NCBI GenBank assembly: GCA_013076295.1
Contig: RQOL01000828.1
Span: 4,337,219-4,401,218 of the forward strand
Reading direction: 5' to 3'
Length of the DNA: 64,000 nucleotides
Source of the DNA: Sanderia malayensis
Lineage: Eukaryota; Cnidaria; Scyphozoa; Semaeostomeae; Pelagiidae
Position 1 is the first letter of the stretch. Every line of letters starts with the position of its first letter. Position numbers and translations under genes: made by a program. The notes below the pieces were generated by a model. It made no database searches. It had not been told where the DNA came from and was given only the letters and a program-made list of their open reading frames with translations. Below, in pieces: positions 20,701 through 31,883 of the stretch.

Positions 20701-23700
20701 CAAATTTGCCGTACTTAATCAAGTTAAACGTCGCTCTTCTAATTCACCTATTTGATTCAGCGCATGACAAGAGCGACGTTTAACTTAGGTCTAAGATGCC
20801 TGGTAAACCTCCCACAAATATCACCATCGTTTGAGGTTAATTTCAACTTGGGTTTCACTAGCAGGTGTGGCTAAGCTGATAGACATTTCAGGAAAGCAAA
20901 CATGAAGATCATTATAAAGCCAACAGATAACATGCTTCAACGATTTCAAAATGATTGGGGCATGGAATAAGTTCAGCTGCTTGGGGAGCACAACATTAAA
21001 CTGAATAAATAGAAATAAAACACTTACTTCGATTTTAAATTTGATCGACTGGGAACATCCGGGTACTTTCCACGCAATTCTGATTCTTCGGAAGAATAGA
21101 CAATGAGCTCCTCCGTCGATTCTACTGGCTGGTCAAATTCTCTGAGCGACCAATGTCTTTTCTGAGCAAACATTCCCGGATGTTTCATGTCAGGACTACG
21201 GGATCGTGCCAGGTATTGATGAGGGACATTCGTGCTACTATGGTCTCGTGTTGGTGATTCTCTGATAAGTGATTCTGAAGCATAGTAACCTGATTCAGCC
21301 AGTTCTTCCGAATAATTCGGCTGCTAAAAGATTTAAATAAGATGATACGTAATAAGACGTTAGCTTTCAGAAAGACAAATATATCTCCACAGGCCTTTGC
21401 GATAGCAGAAGACTTTATTATCCAAAAATCAAATATAAATAATATTTTTACTTATACCAAAATAGTAAATGCAAAATATGTTACTCACTTTCTCTTGAGG
21501 TGATGATGATCCTAAAAATAAAAAAATTCGGGGTAAACTACATATCGATCGTGGAAAAACAAATAAAGATAAAAAATTCGAGTTTCTTAGGTTTAGAATT
21601 ATTGAGGCTGAAATCTGAAACATACACAAAAAAATAGTAAATCATGACAAGAAATGCGTGATATTTAGCGTGATTTTATTCGAATCTTCGAATTTATTTT
21701 AGCTGACATGAGGCTCAGCCTCGAGCTCAGCCCCTTGTCGCTTTGCGGCGAAAAAGCCACCCACAAAAAAATGGCGAAAATACCTCCCAGCTAGAACTAT
21801 GACTTTTCAAACTCAAAGTTTACTGATAGCTACTTTCAATTAAAAACCTCAGAGAAACATTCAAATCTGTAAAATGTTACGTTTTCTTCATTATACGGAA
21901 ATTTCATGGTTCGTTTTACAATATTATTATTATTTACAAACTTTACCGCACTTTGCAGTGGTAGGAATTGCTAGGCCCACATATCTCTTGGAAGGTGGAA
22001 TGTTTGTGTCAATGTGCTTAAATGCAGTGTTTCGATGTAACAAATTGAAAAGGGGTGGATTTCTCGAAGGTGAGTGGCGACCTGGAGGGTGGGGCTCGTT
22101 AGCATTCTAGAATATATTATGTTCCATCTCTATGAATATACATGAACATGACGAAACGTCAGCCAGGTCGCCATGTCAAAGTGTTTCCTCTGCCATTTTG
22201 TTTTCTCTGTGACAATACGGAGTTATATACGTTTCTTGTTTGTCAAAACCACCTCTTTTAAGTCCTGAATTCCCCCATGTAAATTGCTGTGAAGTTTTTA
22301 CAAATACAAACCCACACGAAAGATGAAAACTATAAGACAGCCTATCGTGACCTTTGGACAACAAATGGATCCTAAATTCACCTGATTAGGAATAACATAA
22401 CAATTTAAAAATTAGACTCTGGTGAGCATTTATCAACAGTGTTTGAAACTTTATTTCATAAATTGACAAGGATATCACTTTTTCTGAGAAGTAAAACAAT
22501 AAACTTTGCTGAGTAAACTTTACATTCAATTTTGCCCGTGAGCAATTTGTCTTAAATCGTACAAACAGCAAAATACTCCAAACTAGACCTAAAAACTATC
22601 TAAAAATCTTAACTTCATATTACTACTCACTTTAAAACATTAAAATTAACAACAAATAGCTCAAAAAATCATACCCTATGGGATTGTTTTCGTTGGGCCT
22701 AGGCGCTGTGGACAGGCGGAAACAAATGTAAAATTGGAAAAAAAAGCTATTACCTGTTGATAATATTCTCCTGACATCGTAGAAAAGTATTAAAAATTCT
22801 TATTAAGGCCGTACTGCCAAAACAGAGTAGACAAATAACTTTGCAGTCAAGCTTTCCTTCATGCAGTCTGCACATCGTCAGCCCTGTTCTCCTTCTCTGT
22901 CCTTGCTGAGTGGCCTAGGAACATGTCTCGCCGTTCAAGACACCGTTACGTCACAAATGCTCCTGCGCAGTACCAATTAAAACACCCCAGCGCATGCCGA
23001 CCACCTTTCTCCTCCGCATGACGTAACCCTAACCCTAAGCCCAATGCATCAGCCATTAGATAGTATTACGTCAGCGACGCTCCTGCGCAGTACCAATTAA
23101 TACACCACTGCGCATGCTGACCACCTTTTTCCTCCGCATGACGTAACCTTAGCCCTAACCCTAAGCCCAATTAGGCCTTAGTGGCTAAGGCCACCAATAC
23201 GTCACATATGCTCCTGCGCAGTACTAACAATTATGGTACTGCGCATGCTGACCACCTTTCTCCTCCGCATGACGTAATCATAACCCTAACCCTAACCCTA
23301 ACCCTAAGCCCAATGCCTTAGTAGCTAAGGCCACCAATACGTCACATATGCTCATGCGCAGTACTAATAATTATGGTACTGCGCATACTGACCACTTTTA
23401 TCCTTCGCATGACGTAACCCTAACCCTAACCCTAAGCCCAAAGCACCAGTAGCTCAGGCAACCAATACGTCACATGTGCTCCTGCGCAGTACCAATAATT
23501 ATGGCACTGCGCATGCTGACCACCTTTCTCCTCCGCATAACCTCACCCTAACCCTAAGCCCAATCCATCAGCCATTAGGTATAGCGTTACGTCATTGACG
23601 CTCCTGCGCAGTACCAATTAATACGCCACTGCGCATGCTGACCACCTTTCTCCTCGGCATAACTTAACCCTAATCCTATCCCTAACCCTAAGCCCAATGC

Positions 23701-26589
23701 ATCAGCCATTAGGTATAGCGTTACGTCATTGACGCTCCTGCGCAGTACCAATTAATACGCCACTGCGCATGCTGACCACCTTTCTCCTCGGCATAACTTA
23801 ACCCTAATCCTATCCCTAACCCTAAGCCCAATGCATCAGCCATTAGGTGTAGTGTTACGTCAATGATGCTCCTGCGCAGTACCAACTAATACGCCATTGC
23901 GCATCCTCACCACCTTTCTCCTCCGCATAACGTAACCCTAACCCTAAGCCTAAGGCCAATGTCTCAGCCATTTTGGACACTGCACGTCTTAAACGCTCCT
24001 ACGCAGTACCAATAACTACGCCAGTGCGCATGCTGAACACCTTTCTCCTCCGCATAACGTAAGACTAACCCTAAGCCCAAGCTTAAAGCCAATGCCGCGA
24101 AAAACGAGTGAGGAAACAGGGGTGCAATGTAGTGGCTTTAGTGACAGTGCGCAAATGACGGTATTCACTTTGCGAAGCAAAAATTCAGCAATATAATACC
24201 TGTTTGGTGTATATCGGAGTGGGCATTCTTACTTCGTTCACTTGACAAAGATCGCGACCTAAAATTGGAATATGAGTGGGTATTTGATCAATATAAAATA
24301 TATACAACATATAGGTGAACTACACAATACGATATTTAATTGAATAGAGTTTGCACGCTGGGAGGAAATAGCATAAATATTGCGTGCATGGGGATTATTC
24401 AATGTTATCACAGCTTCACACTCTCTAACAAGCTTAGCGACCTTACAAGGTCATTTCGTCCAGCATAAAATGCGCACAAAATATACCTCGATGCTCTGCC
24501 GTGACCTTCAGATGATACAAAGGAAAGCTGTCTTCCCTGCAAAAGATTTTCAAATCAACTTTAAACGCATGCTTTGATTTCAGTAGAATCTCGATATAAT
24601 GAACCAGCACACAGGTAGAGTCAACTCTGTCTAATTCAAACACATCGGGGAGAGGGAAATTCTTCGAATTATAAAAACTTTGAATTATAAAGGTTCGTTT
24701 TTTGAGCATTGGTTCTTCGTCCGAGTTAAATAGGATTGGAATTACATGAGCTCGAACCAATGACTGTATTTATAACAAAATAATTGTCTTTCCCTTACAT
24801 ACATTTGATAGCATATTTAAATTTTACCAAAAACCTAACTTCCCACATAATAACAAATGTTGGGTCTCTTTAAGGGTTGCGTGTGCATGTATGCGTGTGC
24901 ATGTATACACTAAAAATTTTTAATGCGTTTGAACAGCAAAAGTGAGGTCAGAAAAATTATACATACCTCTATCGCAGCGCTATTTCGCATTTGGTGCTCT
25001 GGAGATGTTGACAGGCTGGAAAAAGAGGAAAACGGTTATAAGATCAATCTGGAGAAGCTTTGCAGGAAACTGAGTAAAAGATAGCTAAGCAGCATAAGTA
25101 TGATGAAGTCAATTAAAAAAATAACAAGCCTTGCTTGCTAAAACTCACAGTCTAAGCCTTTGGAAGTCGTTTCTCAAAGCCCTTTCCAGTTCTTCATTTC
25201 CTCCGCCATTTTGTTTTTCGGAAAACAATTGTTCCCCAATGTCGTCGCAAACTTCTCCAAGTCTGAGCTCCAGTTTATAAAGCTGGTGACAAGAAGATAA
25301 GATACTTTTAATTTGAGTTTTACAGAAAATGAGAAAAATGAGACTACAAATACATAACTTTTCCTTTAATTAGAGATACGTGAAGGTGGTGCATAGAAAG
25401 ATAAGACGTTCTTTTATAAATTAGCGCATGTTGAATGTTATTACTTCGCCTTCCAAACTGTTTGGATCCATAAATTTTGCCGGAGGTCTATAAAAAGAAA
25501 ACAGAAAAATAATACGAAGTAATAATAATATTAATTAATTGACACAATACGGAGCAAAAAGAAATGTCGGGCAAAGCTGTCATTTGCTATTATCCTGTTT
25601 CGATTGATTCAAAACAAAAAGGTTTGAGTATTGAAGCAATGCAATTTGGAAATATAACTGCATGAGTGTGATGCAACTAATAACATAATTGCTCATCAAT
25701 TGTAAATAAATAACGCAACACGACTCGTATAGACTAAATTGGCCTACAAGGATTATCTGTTTTCATTTATTTATTTACCCCAGTGGCTATCAAAATAATG
25801 TTTGTAAAACAGGATAAACACTTTGGCATGGAATCAAACGACAATCAAAAAAGATTAAATATGAATACTGTCCTAGATACTAATCTACTTCCTTATCCTT
25901 GAATTAAGCCCTCTTGAATTGACTTATTTTATTTACCTCTCGGAGGGATCAGTTCCTTGGGACTTCGTTTTTTCCACTCGATTCAAATGTTCGACTTGTC
26001 TTTTGAGATTATCATGTTTATCCTTCAGGGCATTGTAGAGATTTCTCTGTTGTTCATAGCTCAACTCGCGTTCGTTCAAAGCGCTTTGAAAAGCATGAAT
26101 ATCATTTTGCAGGTCTTTTAATCGGACAGCAACATTGACGTGGTCAATTTCAGGCATTTTAGCTGGCAAGTTCCTGGCATCTGACCCGTCGGGAAAGTCA
26201 TTAAACCCTGCTGATGAGCTTTTCGTCACATAAATATCACCATTAGGCCCACTCAAAATGCCTCGCTCACCTTTTGAGTACAATACTTGTCGAGGTGCTG
26301 ATTTGAACTCGATCAACTTTGATTCAACAGCTTGATTGGGAGCAGGAGAATCAGAAAATAAATTAACTCTTGCTCCAATTCGTAACTGATCGATAGTATT
26401 CTCTGCTTGTGCATGTTTTGCCAGTAAAATATCGTATTCCTCTTGTAATCGTTTATACAAATCGCCGGCCTCTTGTCTTGACAAAGATTCACCTAAAAGT
26501 CTCTCATTTAACTCTCTTATTTGTTCTGATTTACCAGACGAAGCTGAACTGGCATTACTAGCTAAACTTTCTTGCCATTCCTCCATCAT
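11709..26589 (-). CDS. AKNA: AKNA-like centrosomal/AT-hook family protein, multi-exon, about 1200 residues
   Basis: Confident exons: 26589-25937, 25487-25445, 25282-25149, 25015-24967, 21323-21028, 16051-14832, 14056-13948, 13777-13091, 12707-12558, 12359-12299 and 11840-11709 (stop TAA). Phases match across all adjacent pairs except the 24967-to-21323 stretch. Small candidate exons there are 24258-24200, 22770-22754, 22698-22675 and 21511-21489; their order and use are uncertain. The start ATG has an in-frame TAA upstream. Exon 1 encodes a coiled coil ending in AENTIDQLRIGARVNLFSD, which I recognise from AKNA proteins. The middle is Ser/Arg/Asp-rich and probably disordered. The 13.1-13.8 kb exon has a second coiled coil and a CPICSGTGYH pair of cysteines. 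The C-terminus is an RS-rich stretch then SLNEAGQAASGMQRISRRIL. Vertebrate AKNA organises microtubules at centrosomes. Family assignment is from memory of motifs. Confidence 0.65.
14232..14360. repeat. Degenerate interstitial telomere-like CCCTAA array
   Basis: Perfect and one-off copies of CCTAAC / CCCTAA in plus orientation (for example CCTAACCCTAACCCTAAC) within an intron of the AKNA-like gene. Many units carry substitutions, so it is old. The same hexamer recurs inside the 23-24 kb minisatellite. Confidence 0.7.
17146..17988 (-). CDS. 843-nt open exon nested in the largest AKNA-like intron; alternative last exon or separate gene
   Basis: This frame is far longer than chance in such AT-rich DNA and ends in a proper stop. 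It sits between the AKNA-like exons at 21323-21028 and 16051-14832, same strand. It opens just after a TTTAG (possible phase-0 acceptor); the first ATG is at 17916, giving 256 residues. Composition is Ser/Asn/Arg-rich, with SKSTVVTPCKHRPSTPRP and NAEESLANNSRSQ. The latter resembles SSEESLANTRADR in the neighbouring AKNA-like exon, suggesting a related origin. It cannot follow exon 21028 (phase 2) in frame, but it could follow a phase-0 exon as an alternative 3' end. No domain recognised. Confidence 0.55.
   Translation of the reverse strand: MDNKAELEERFGTIAIFQLPFLSKMFTMNHAETKNGSSDLIDVNLQQNLQSKHVLQRIRMVRSEGDSETALSNLPTISEDLKDELPVTKEHDEVFSIKRPATCINQRLQSHDALSLPPLCGNQGNLTNRSKSTVVTPCKHRPSTPRPSWSSKSFDCLRSLESYNRNTSGKQSKPGRRKSEEHRKGFMTETLRLDSNENTTSSSSTPLISPYNSTENISEFDKRLRPVCLANAEESLANNSRSQANHKLALLNRPKVDLNLISNGSGIGRMTAKPIRKTSY
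18020..18115. repeat. Short tandem repeat, ~30-bp unit, about three copies
   Basis: The unit CTTCCAAAACGAATCCTCGA followed by AATCCAGG is repeated three times with one or two changes, ending in a partial copy. It lies immediately upstream (gene sense) of the nested 843-nt exon. Confidence 0.8.
20495..20784. mobile_element. 290-bp inverted-repeat MITE-like element
   Basis: Left end GTTAAACGTCGCTCTTCTCA and right end (RC GTTAAACGTCGCTCTTGTCA) match over about 35 bp, continuing through a GAATCAAATA block. A third copy of the end, in direct orientation, lies near 20722. No coding capacity and no clear target duplication, so the superfamily is unknown. Confidence 0.7.
22942..24095. repeat. Nine-copy minisatellite with CRE-like, TGCGCA and telomere-like words
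   Basis: Units of roughly 116-142 bp each contain, in order, TACGTCA, CTCCTGCGCAGTACCAAT, TACTGCGCATGCTGACCACC (or close variants), CTCCGCATGACGTAAC and then one to four CCCTAA hexamers ending TAAGCCCAATGC. CGCAGTAC cores occur near 22969, 23085, 23214, 23356, 23484, 23606, 23742, 23873 and 24004. The copies near 23.6 and 23.7 kb are virtually identical, so the array is still homogenising. It lies in an AKNA-like intron, beside the micro-exon region. The motifs resemble CREB (ACGTCA) and NRF1 half-sites (TGCGCA). Confidence 0.9.
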
Positions 26590-27597
26590 AATTGAATGTA
26601 GACCGATTTAATTTGTTACTCATCCTGTATATATCCCATTGTGTATACCGTAGGCCAATGACGGTTGGTGATCAAGAGCACATGGCAAACCAACAACTCT
26701 TTGTTTCGTCAGCAGGTTTCAATATTCAAGCAATCTGACAAAGATAAAAGATCGCTGAAATTAATATTTAAATAAACCAAAGTACGGTTTACTTTCTATT
26801 CACATAATGACCAGTTGCTGCAAACTGTTATCGTGGTAAAATCTTTGTTAAAATGAGAATTCACAGAGGAATGGCTGGAATCTTCTGACGCTCGTCAACT
26901 TAATAATACATCAGTGTAAGCTTTTCAAATCAAACATGACAAAGCATCTGTATTGTTCCTCTGTTGAACTTTTGAAACGATTTGTTGTTCGAAGATGATC
27001 ACTCAGACGATGACTTGGTTTCTGGGGACGCTAACCAAAGCCTCTCAAGTTGTATCTAAGGACGCAAAAATGTACACAATTTGATATCCTGTCTTTATTC
27101 TCTATCCTAAAAACCTTCCTGTAATCGTCTTGATCACGTTCGGTAAGAGAATAATTGACAAAAGAATTAAGATTCATTAATTATTAACATTGTTTTAAAT
27201 GCTTCCAGCGGGGCATGTGTTTGACCGCACAAAGAATCATTTTGATAAAGTTCTGGAAAGGAGGTTACGTTACAACCTTTGTCATCAAACACTTTTAGTT
27301 TTATTTTTTTACAAAACTTTCTCTTGACAAGAAATAAAGACAAATAAAGCTAAATTTGAAGAATGTGAACATTTGGGGTGGGTAATTGATAATTTACAGG
27401 TTATGAGGAGGAGGGGGGTACATAATTCCAGATAGATAATCTAGAGCTTTCGCGGGATGGTGCAAATTATACGCGTTTACTCTGCATTTTTCTGCGCCTC
27501 GTCCCGCGTATTGCTCGCAGAGGGTTCAAGCCATTTCCGAGAATTCGAAAGACTGCAAGAAAACTAACAACATGGTGTGTTCGCTGGCGGCCTAAGC
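26590..27597. other. Divergent intergenic region between AKNA-like (-) and torsin (+)
   Basis: The two genes start on opposite strands from the edges of this 1-kb gap, so both promoters must lie here. The torsin-proximal 150 bp is richer in G+C and includes CTCGTCCCGCGTATTGCTCG. No TATA box or repeat stands out. Confidence 0.5.
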
Positions 27598-28744
27598 ATG
27601 AAGCTGAATTTATTTCACATAGTTAGACCTTTCCTTCTGTTTTGCCTTGTTTTACAATCTTATGGTGAACCCATAAGTCTTGCATTTGGATTGGGAGCAG
27701 GAGCAGTAGCACTTATTGGTGCGGGTTCACAAGGTATTGTCTCTACTCTATTATAATCTTCTCATCTATTTTGAAATCGAAGCAAGCGCTAAACTACCTT
27801 TCTGAAACGGCCATTCTAGGTCATATAACAGCGTAATATATTATCCTATTCCATTATTTCTTTCAGCTTATTGCCGTTTAAAAGAGTGCTGTCACGAACG
27901 TTGGACATCGCACAACATCTCTGGCCTAGAAAGGCACCTGAATGCTTATGTTTTTGGCCAACATCTTGCATTGGATATAATACCAAAATCGATTAAGGGG
28001 CATATTACTGACAAAGACCCCCAAAAGCCCCTTGTTCTATCATTTCATGGGGGCACAGGGAGTGGCAAGAATTTTATCAGTAAAATCATTGCTGAACACT
28101 TATACCCACTGGGATATGACAGCAAGTATGTGACGAAAATACTCAGCTCCCACGAGTTCCCAAGCAGTCACAACTTAGATGCTTACAAAATGAGATTAAA
28201 GAAAATGGTTGTTGATGGAATCTCAAAATGTCAGAATGCCTTGTTTGTTATTGACGAGCTTGATAAAATGCCAGCAGGATTGAGTGATGTTCTTAAATCT
28301 TATCTTGATTATAATCATAAGGTGGACGGCTTTGATTTTCGAAAAGCAATATTCATTTTCATGAGCAACACTGGACATGAAGAGATGGAAACAGGTACAT
28401 TGCAACACTGGAAGACAGGCAAGAAACGAGAAGAAATTTCCATGAAGATGATGAACAAATTGTTGAAAACAGTAGCCTATCATTCTGAAGATGGTTTTGG
28501 TAAATCAAGATTGATTGATCATCATTTGGTTGATTTTTTCGTCCCCTTCATGCCGATGGAGAGAGTGCATATCAGAAAGTGTGCAAAGGCAGCAATGAGA
28601 CAACGGAACATTTTTGTCACAGAAAGAAAACTTGACCAGGTTGCTGATGAGCTGGAGTATTTTCCTACCAACGAGAAACTCTATTCTATCTCCGGGTGCA
28701 AAAATGTTGAACGAATCGTGCAGGTTCTTGGCAACCTCTTGTAG
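27598..28744 (+). CDS. TOR1A: Torsin-family AAA+ ATPase of the ER lumen, complete, two exons
   Basis: Exons 27598-27733 and 27867-28744 (phase 1, GT-AG) give 337 residues, normal for torsins. The N-terminus MKLNLFHIVRPFLLFCLVLQ is a signal peptide, followed by a Gly/Ala-rich hydrophobic stretch as in torsin 1. The AAA+ core has the torsin-type Walker A GGTGSGKN (Asn in place of Ser/Thr), Walker B FVIDELDK, sensor 1 in FMSNTG and the family-specific SGCK before the C-terminus. Torsins act with LAP1/LULL1-type activators at the nuclear envelope and ER. A short hydrophobic leader, two early cysteines (ECC) and the GCK cysteine are present. It is divergent to the AKNA-like gene. Orthology within TOR1/2/3 is not resolved. 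Confidence 0.93.
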
Positions 28745-29430
28745 AAATTATCTGCAGGATTTTTTAACAAACATTTATGATTTATTTCCATCTGCGTGGA
28801 CATGTTTCCTTATTAAGCATACTATAATTTCCAATAGCATACACATTGTGTTGAAAATACCTGACTGACTTTAGTAGATACAATGTACATAATAGTAGAT
28901 ATTTCATGAACATTTAATTTCATTTGAGCTTTTAATTGCAACTAAGAAAGCAAGTTAGTTAATCTTAAAATCAAGATATGTTTTACTTTTTCTTTAACTA
29001 CATTTGCAAAACAGAAGTTTTAAATTTAATATTAGTCTGCTGTAGCTTTTTATTCTTGCTCAAAGAATTGACTATGCAAGAAACTTTTTGAGTTATTATT
29101 AAAACTTTTGACAATGGGCCCAAGTCAAGCATAATGCAAACTTTGCAAGTATATTTACGAGTTATCCAAGTGGAGTAAAAAAAAGAAAATCAAAATATGA
29201 TAAACTGAAGATACCGAATCATTGAAAATGCTTACTCAGCAGGGAACTGAGACGAAACTATGTATTACAACTTGCAAACACCTTAAAAACAACAGTCCTA
29301 TTGTCCTGGACATGTCATTTGATAAATTTGAACTATGCAATAAAACATAAAGTCGCACATTTCGGAAGGTTTGTAGTATTTTCCAGCCAAACCAAAGAAA
29401 ACATTAAATCTAATTCTTTTGTTTCAGATC
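28745..29430. other. Torsin 3' flank
   Basis: AT-rich sequence without genes; an AATAAA lies at about 29339 and could serve polyadenylation. Nothing else recognised. Confidence 0.4.
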
Positions 29431-29439
29431 AGTGATGCT

Positions 29440-29560
29440 TCACGCAAATACAAGCATGCGCAGTACTGAATTTCATAAAAAATACATTAGTAAATGAATG
29501 TTCCTGCGCAGTCTCTAGAAACACTGCATTGCGCAGGTCAGCCCGCGTGCGCAGGATTAA
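29440..29560. repeat. Isolated relative of the 23-24 kb TGCGCA repeat
   Basis: Contains CATGCGCAGTACTGAAT, TTCCTGCGCAGTC, CATTGCGCAGGTCAGCC and CACGTCACATG, the same succession of words as the nine-copy minisatellite but without CCCTAA hexamers. A single, diverged unit. Confidence 0.55.
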
Positions 29561-29614
29561 CACGTCACATGTTCTCAACTTCTAAAGACTAGAACTTATT
29601 ACATATATAAATGC

Positions 29615-29930
29615 GACTGGTTAACCAAATGGTAGGGCGTCGGCGTGACAGGCCGAAGGTCGTGGGTTTGAGTCCCACCCAGTCACGGGCCCGGTCAATA
29701 TGTTGTGGTGCCAGTACTTCATGTTAGACGGATGGTGGTGAGAGGCCAGCTTTCGGGCAAACAAAGCCTTCAATGGATTTCAGGGTCTCCGCCATGGTGC
29801 TCGAGAGTTAGACTTCATCTAATATGTACTCGCAAGAGCTCATGGTAGGGCAACATTCAAGAGTCTAGGGTGATGCTAATGGCGGAAATCCAAGCGTACA
29901 TACAAGGGTGTGTGAGCGCAAATTTTTAGT
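29615..29930 (+). repeat. tRNA-derived SINE-like element (Val-GAC-like head)
   Basis: Positions 29615-29684 fold partly as a tRNA. Acceptor arms pair 6 of 7, the anticodon stem TCGGC/GCCGA encloses GTGACAG (U33, anticodon GAC), and the T stem GTGGG/CCCAC encloses TTTGAGT. The D arm is poor and the B box GGTTTGAGTCC has one mismatch. About 240 bp of unrelated tail follows, ending in T-rich sequence. A tRNA head plus unrelated body is SINE structure, so I prefer this to a working tRNA gene. Confidence 0.55.
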
Positions 29931-30580
29931 TTTTCTACCTATTGTTTTTTTTTATTTAAGTAAAGTTGATTTCTTTTTATGCTAAATTCTTTTATTTGAA
30001 CTGTAATGAAATAAAAATAGATAAAAGAAAAAAAAGAATATTTTTGCATTATTTTATTTTACATCACTGGATATATAGCCATAGAAATGTTGAGTGATGT
30101 TATTATGTTTTGATGGATAAGAAGTGTTGCTGTGAGGTCATGAAATGAACTAAAATCTTACTTTCAATGGATAGATTAGTTGAGATTTGACAGCAGGGTC
30201 GGTCCCTGACGTCCTGAAGATGTTTTGGGGAAATTTGAACAGGCAAAAATGTGCCCATTGGCTCCCAATTACGAAAATTACAGAAGGTCTGCAAGTGTTT
30301 GTAATTAGCTAAACCAAGGCAGGCCAACATTAAAACTCTGTGTCCAACATTAAAACCTAACTTTACAGTCCAGTCCATGATGCCCAGAAGCCTTTAGTAC
30401 AGCGGAGACAGGGGATCATGCCCATAACAAAAAGCAACAAAGGAAAACAAAGTAACTTGTGTGCGGTCAGCATAAGAACCTTAAACATTGAAATTTATGG
30501 AAAGCCCTATTAGTTAAGCTTGCTCCTCTGTCGCGCTCAATAATGGCATCAAGAGCCACATTTGTGATTGTTGACTCGTA

Positions 30581-31278
30581 CAGTGGCGGCGCCAGGGGGG
30601 GAATGGGGGGACTAGTCCCCCCACTTTTTCAGAAAGATGGCCTCTGAGATTCATGCAAATCCGACGAGAAAGTTGGGGGGGGGGTAGGCCTACGTTCTGT
30701 GAATTGTGCCTAGTTAAAATTAAAGTCTACAGGTCAGGTCACGATTCTATTAGACATGTAAAACTTCCATATTTGAAATCATATATCAGCTTAAAATTCA
30801 AAGAGCATTAGGGCGTCTCCCATGAATTCCCATCTTGGAAGGGAATTCTCCGACGTTTTCCGACGTTCAACGCTGCTATCAACGGGTGTTGTTTCAAAAC
30901 ATTTTCGCTGAGATTGACTCTCGTAACTATACCTATTTCTTATGTTTCTGTAAAGGTTTTTTGTGTTGTTCTAATAATGTATGCAGAAAGAGAAATCAAA
31001 GGATCCTAAGCCATTTTGAGACCTCAGAAATGACAAAATCCCGGGAGCTTCCGGGGGCTTCGCCCCCTGGACCCCTACCAGGGCGCTGCCCTGGACCCAC
31101 TGGGGGGCTTACAGCGCCCCCAGAACTTCAATTGTTTTATGCAATGGCCTACGGCCATTGCGTTCGTGCCTTCGGCACGCCATGTACCCCTGGAACAGCA
31201 AGACACAATTTTTAAAAACTTCTTGCCCGCCCCGGAAAAAAATCCCCCCCCACCTTTTTGGAGCTGGCGCCGCCACTG
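30581..31278. mobile_element. Non-autonomous hAT element, 698 bp
   Basis: Perfect 15-bp inverted ends CAGTGGCGGCGCCAG, flanked by the exact 8-bp duplication GACTCGTA at 30573-30580 and 31279-31286. CAGxGGCG ends with 8-bp duplications are diagnostic of the hAT superfamily. The interior has G-runs near both ends and no transposase; the open frames inside are not conserved coding sequence. Confidence 0.9.
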
Positions 31279-31780
31279 GACTCGTATCGCAATGAATTGT
31301 GCCGCTTCACGAGTGTCGCTAAAACTAGGATGCTTGACAACTATGCATTGGATAGATTTCCAACGTACACCGTCAGCTCCATTATCTTCTTGAACTCAGG
31401 TCGGGCCAAGTTGATGTCTCGTTATCTATGCATGTAGATGCTTCAGAGCGAATCCGTGAAATTCCCTGTCCTGCGTGCCCTGCAAGTATTTCGTGCCACT
31501 GTGTGTATACTTGTTAAATACCTTGGAAGTATAATGTATATTTAACGTGCCTTATGTCCTTATGGTTTGGTTCTCCTCATATCAACGGCGGGCCTTCATG
31601 TTCATAGTTTGGGCGGGCCCTCGCCCTTTTGATATCGGCGAAATTTTTAATATGTAAAATAATATGGTGCTATAATCCTTTGGTTAAATTAGCTTGACCA
31701 AGTGGTAATTCTCTTTCTATTGATAAATCTCTGATTTCTTCTGGGCTTTTCGCATCTGCCAATTTATTTCCGCATTCGTG

Positions 31781-31883
31781 CCTATATAACAAGCCTAGAT
31801 CTGACCCAGGTAATTCAAATCAGAACCTTGCAGCCATTGAGAAATACAAGTGGTGTACAACAATTATTCATGCACACAACAGC
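31781..31883 (+). promoter_or_regulatory. Core promoter and leader of D8C/ZP gene A
   Basis: TATATAAC at 31783-31790 is followed by a leader ending at the gene A ATG. The block from CATTCGTGCCTATATAACAA through AGAAATACAAGTGGTGTACA is nearly identical to the leader of gene B (42521-42618), which argues that it is functional and marks a shared TATA-type promoter. Confidence 0.75.

Noticed and set aside
22942..24095. CRISPR-like array (regularly spaced repeats)
   Set aside because: Whole units are repeated with no unique spacers, in an animal genome; it is a minisatellite.
24443..24760. 105-codon minus-strand frame in an AKNA-like intron
   Set aside because: Contains TCGATATAAT / GAACC words like the pogo-like repeat near 32.3 kb; repeat-derived rather than an exon, and no splice sites fit the gene.
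29615..29684. Functional tRNA-Val(GAC) gene
   Set aside because: D arm poor, one acceptor mismatch, B-box mismatch and attached SINE-like tail.
30835..31215. 126-codon plus-strand frame
   Set aside because: Lies wholly inside the non-autonomous hAT element and is built from palindromic GC-rich words.
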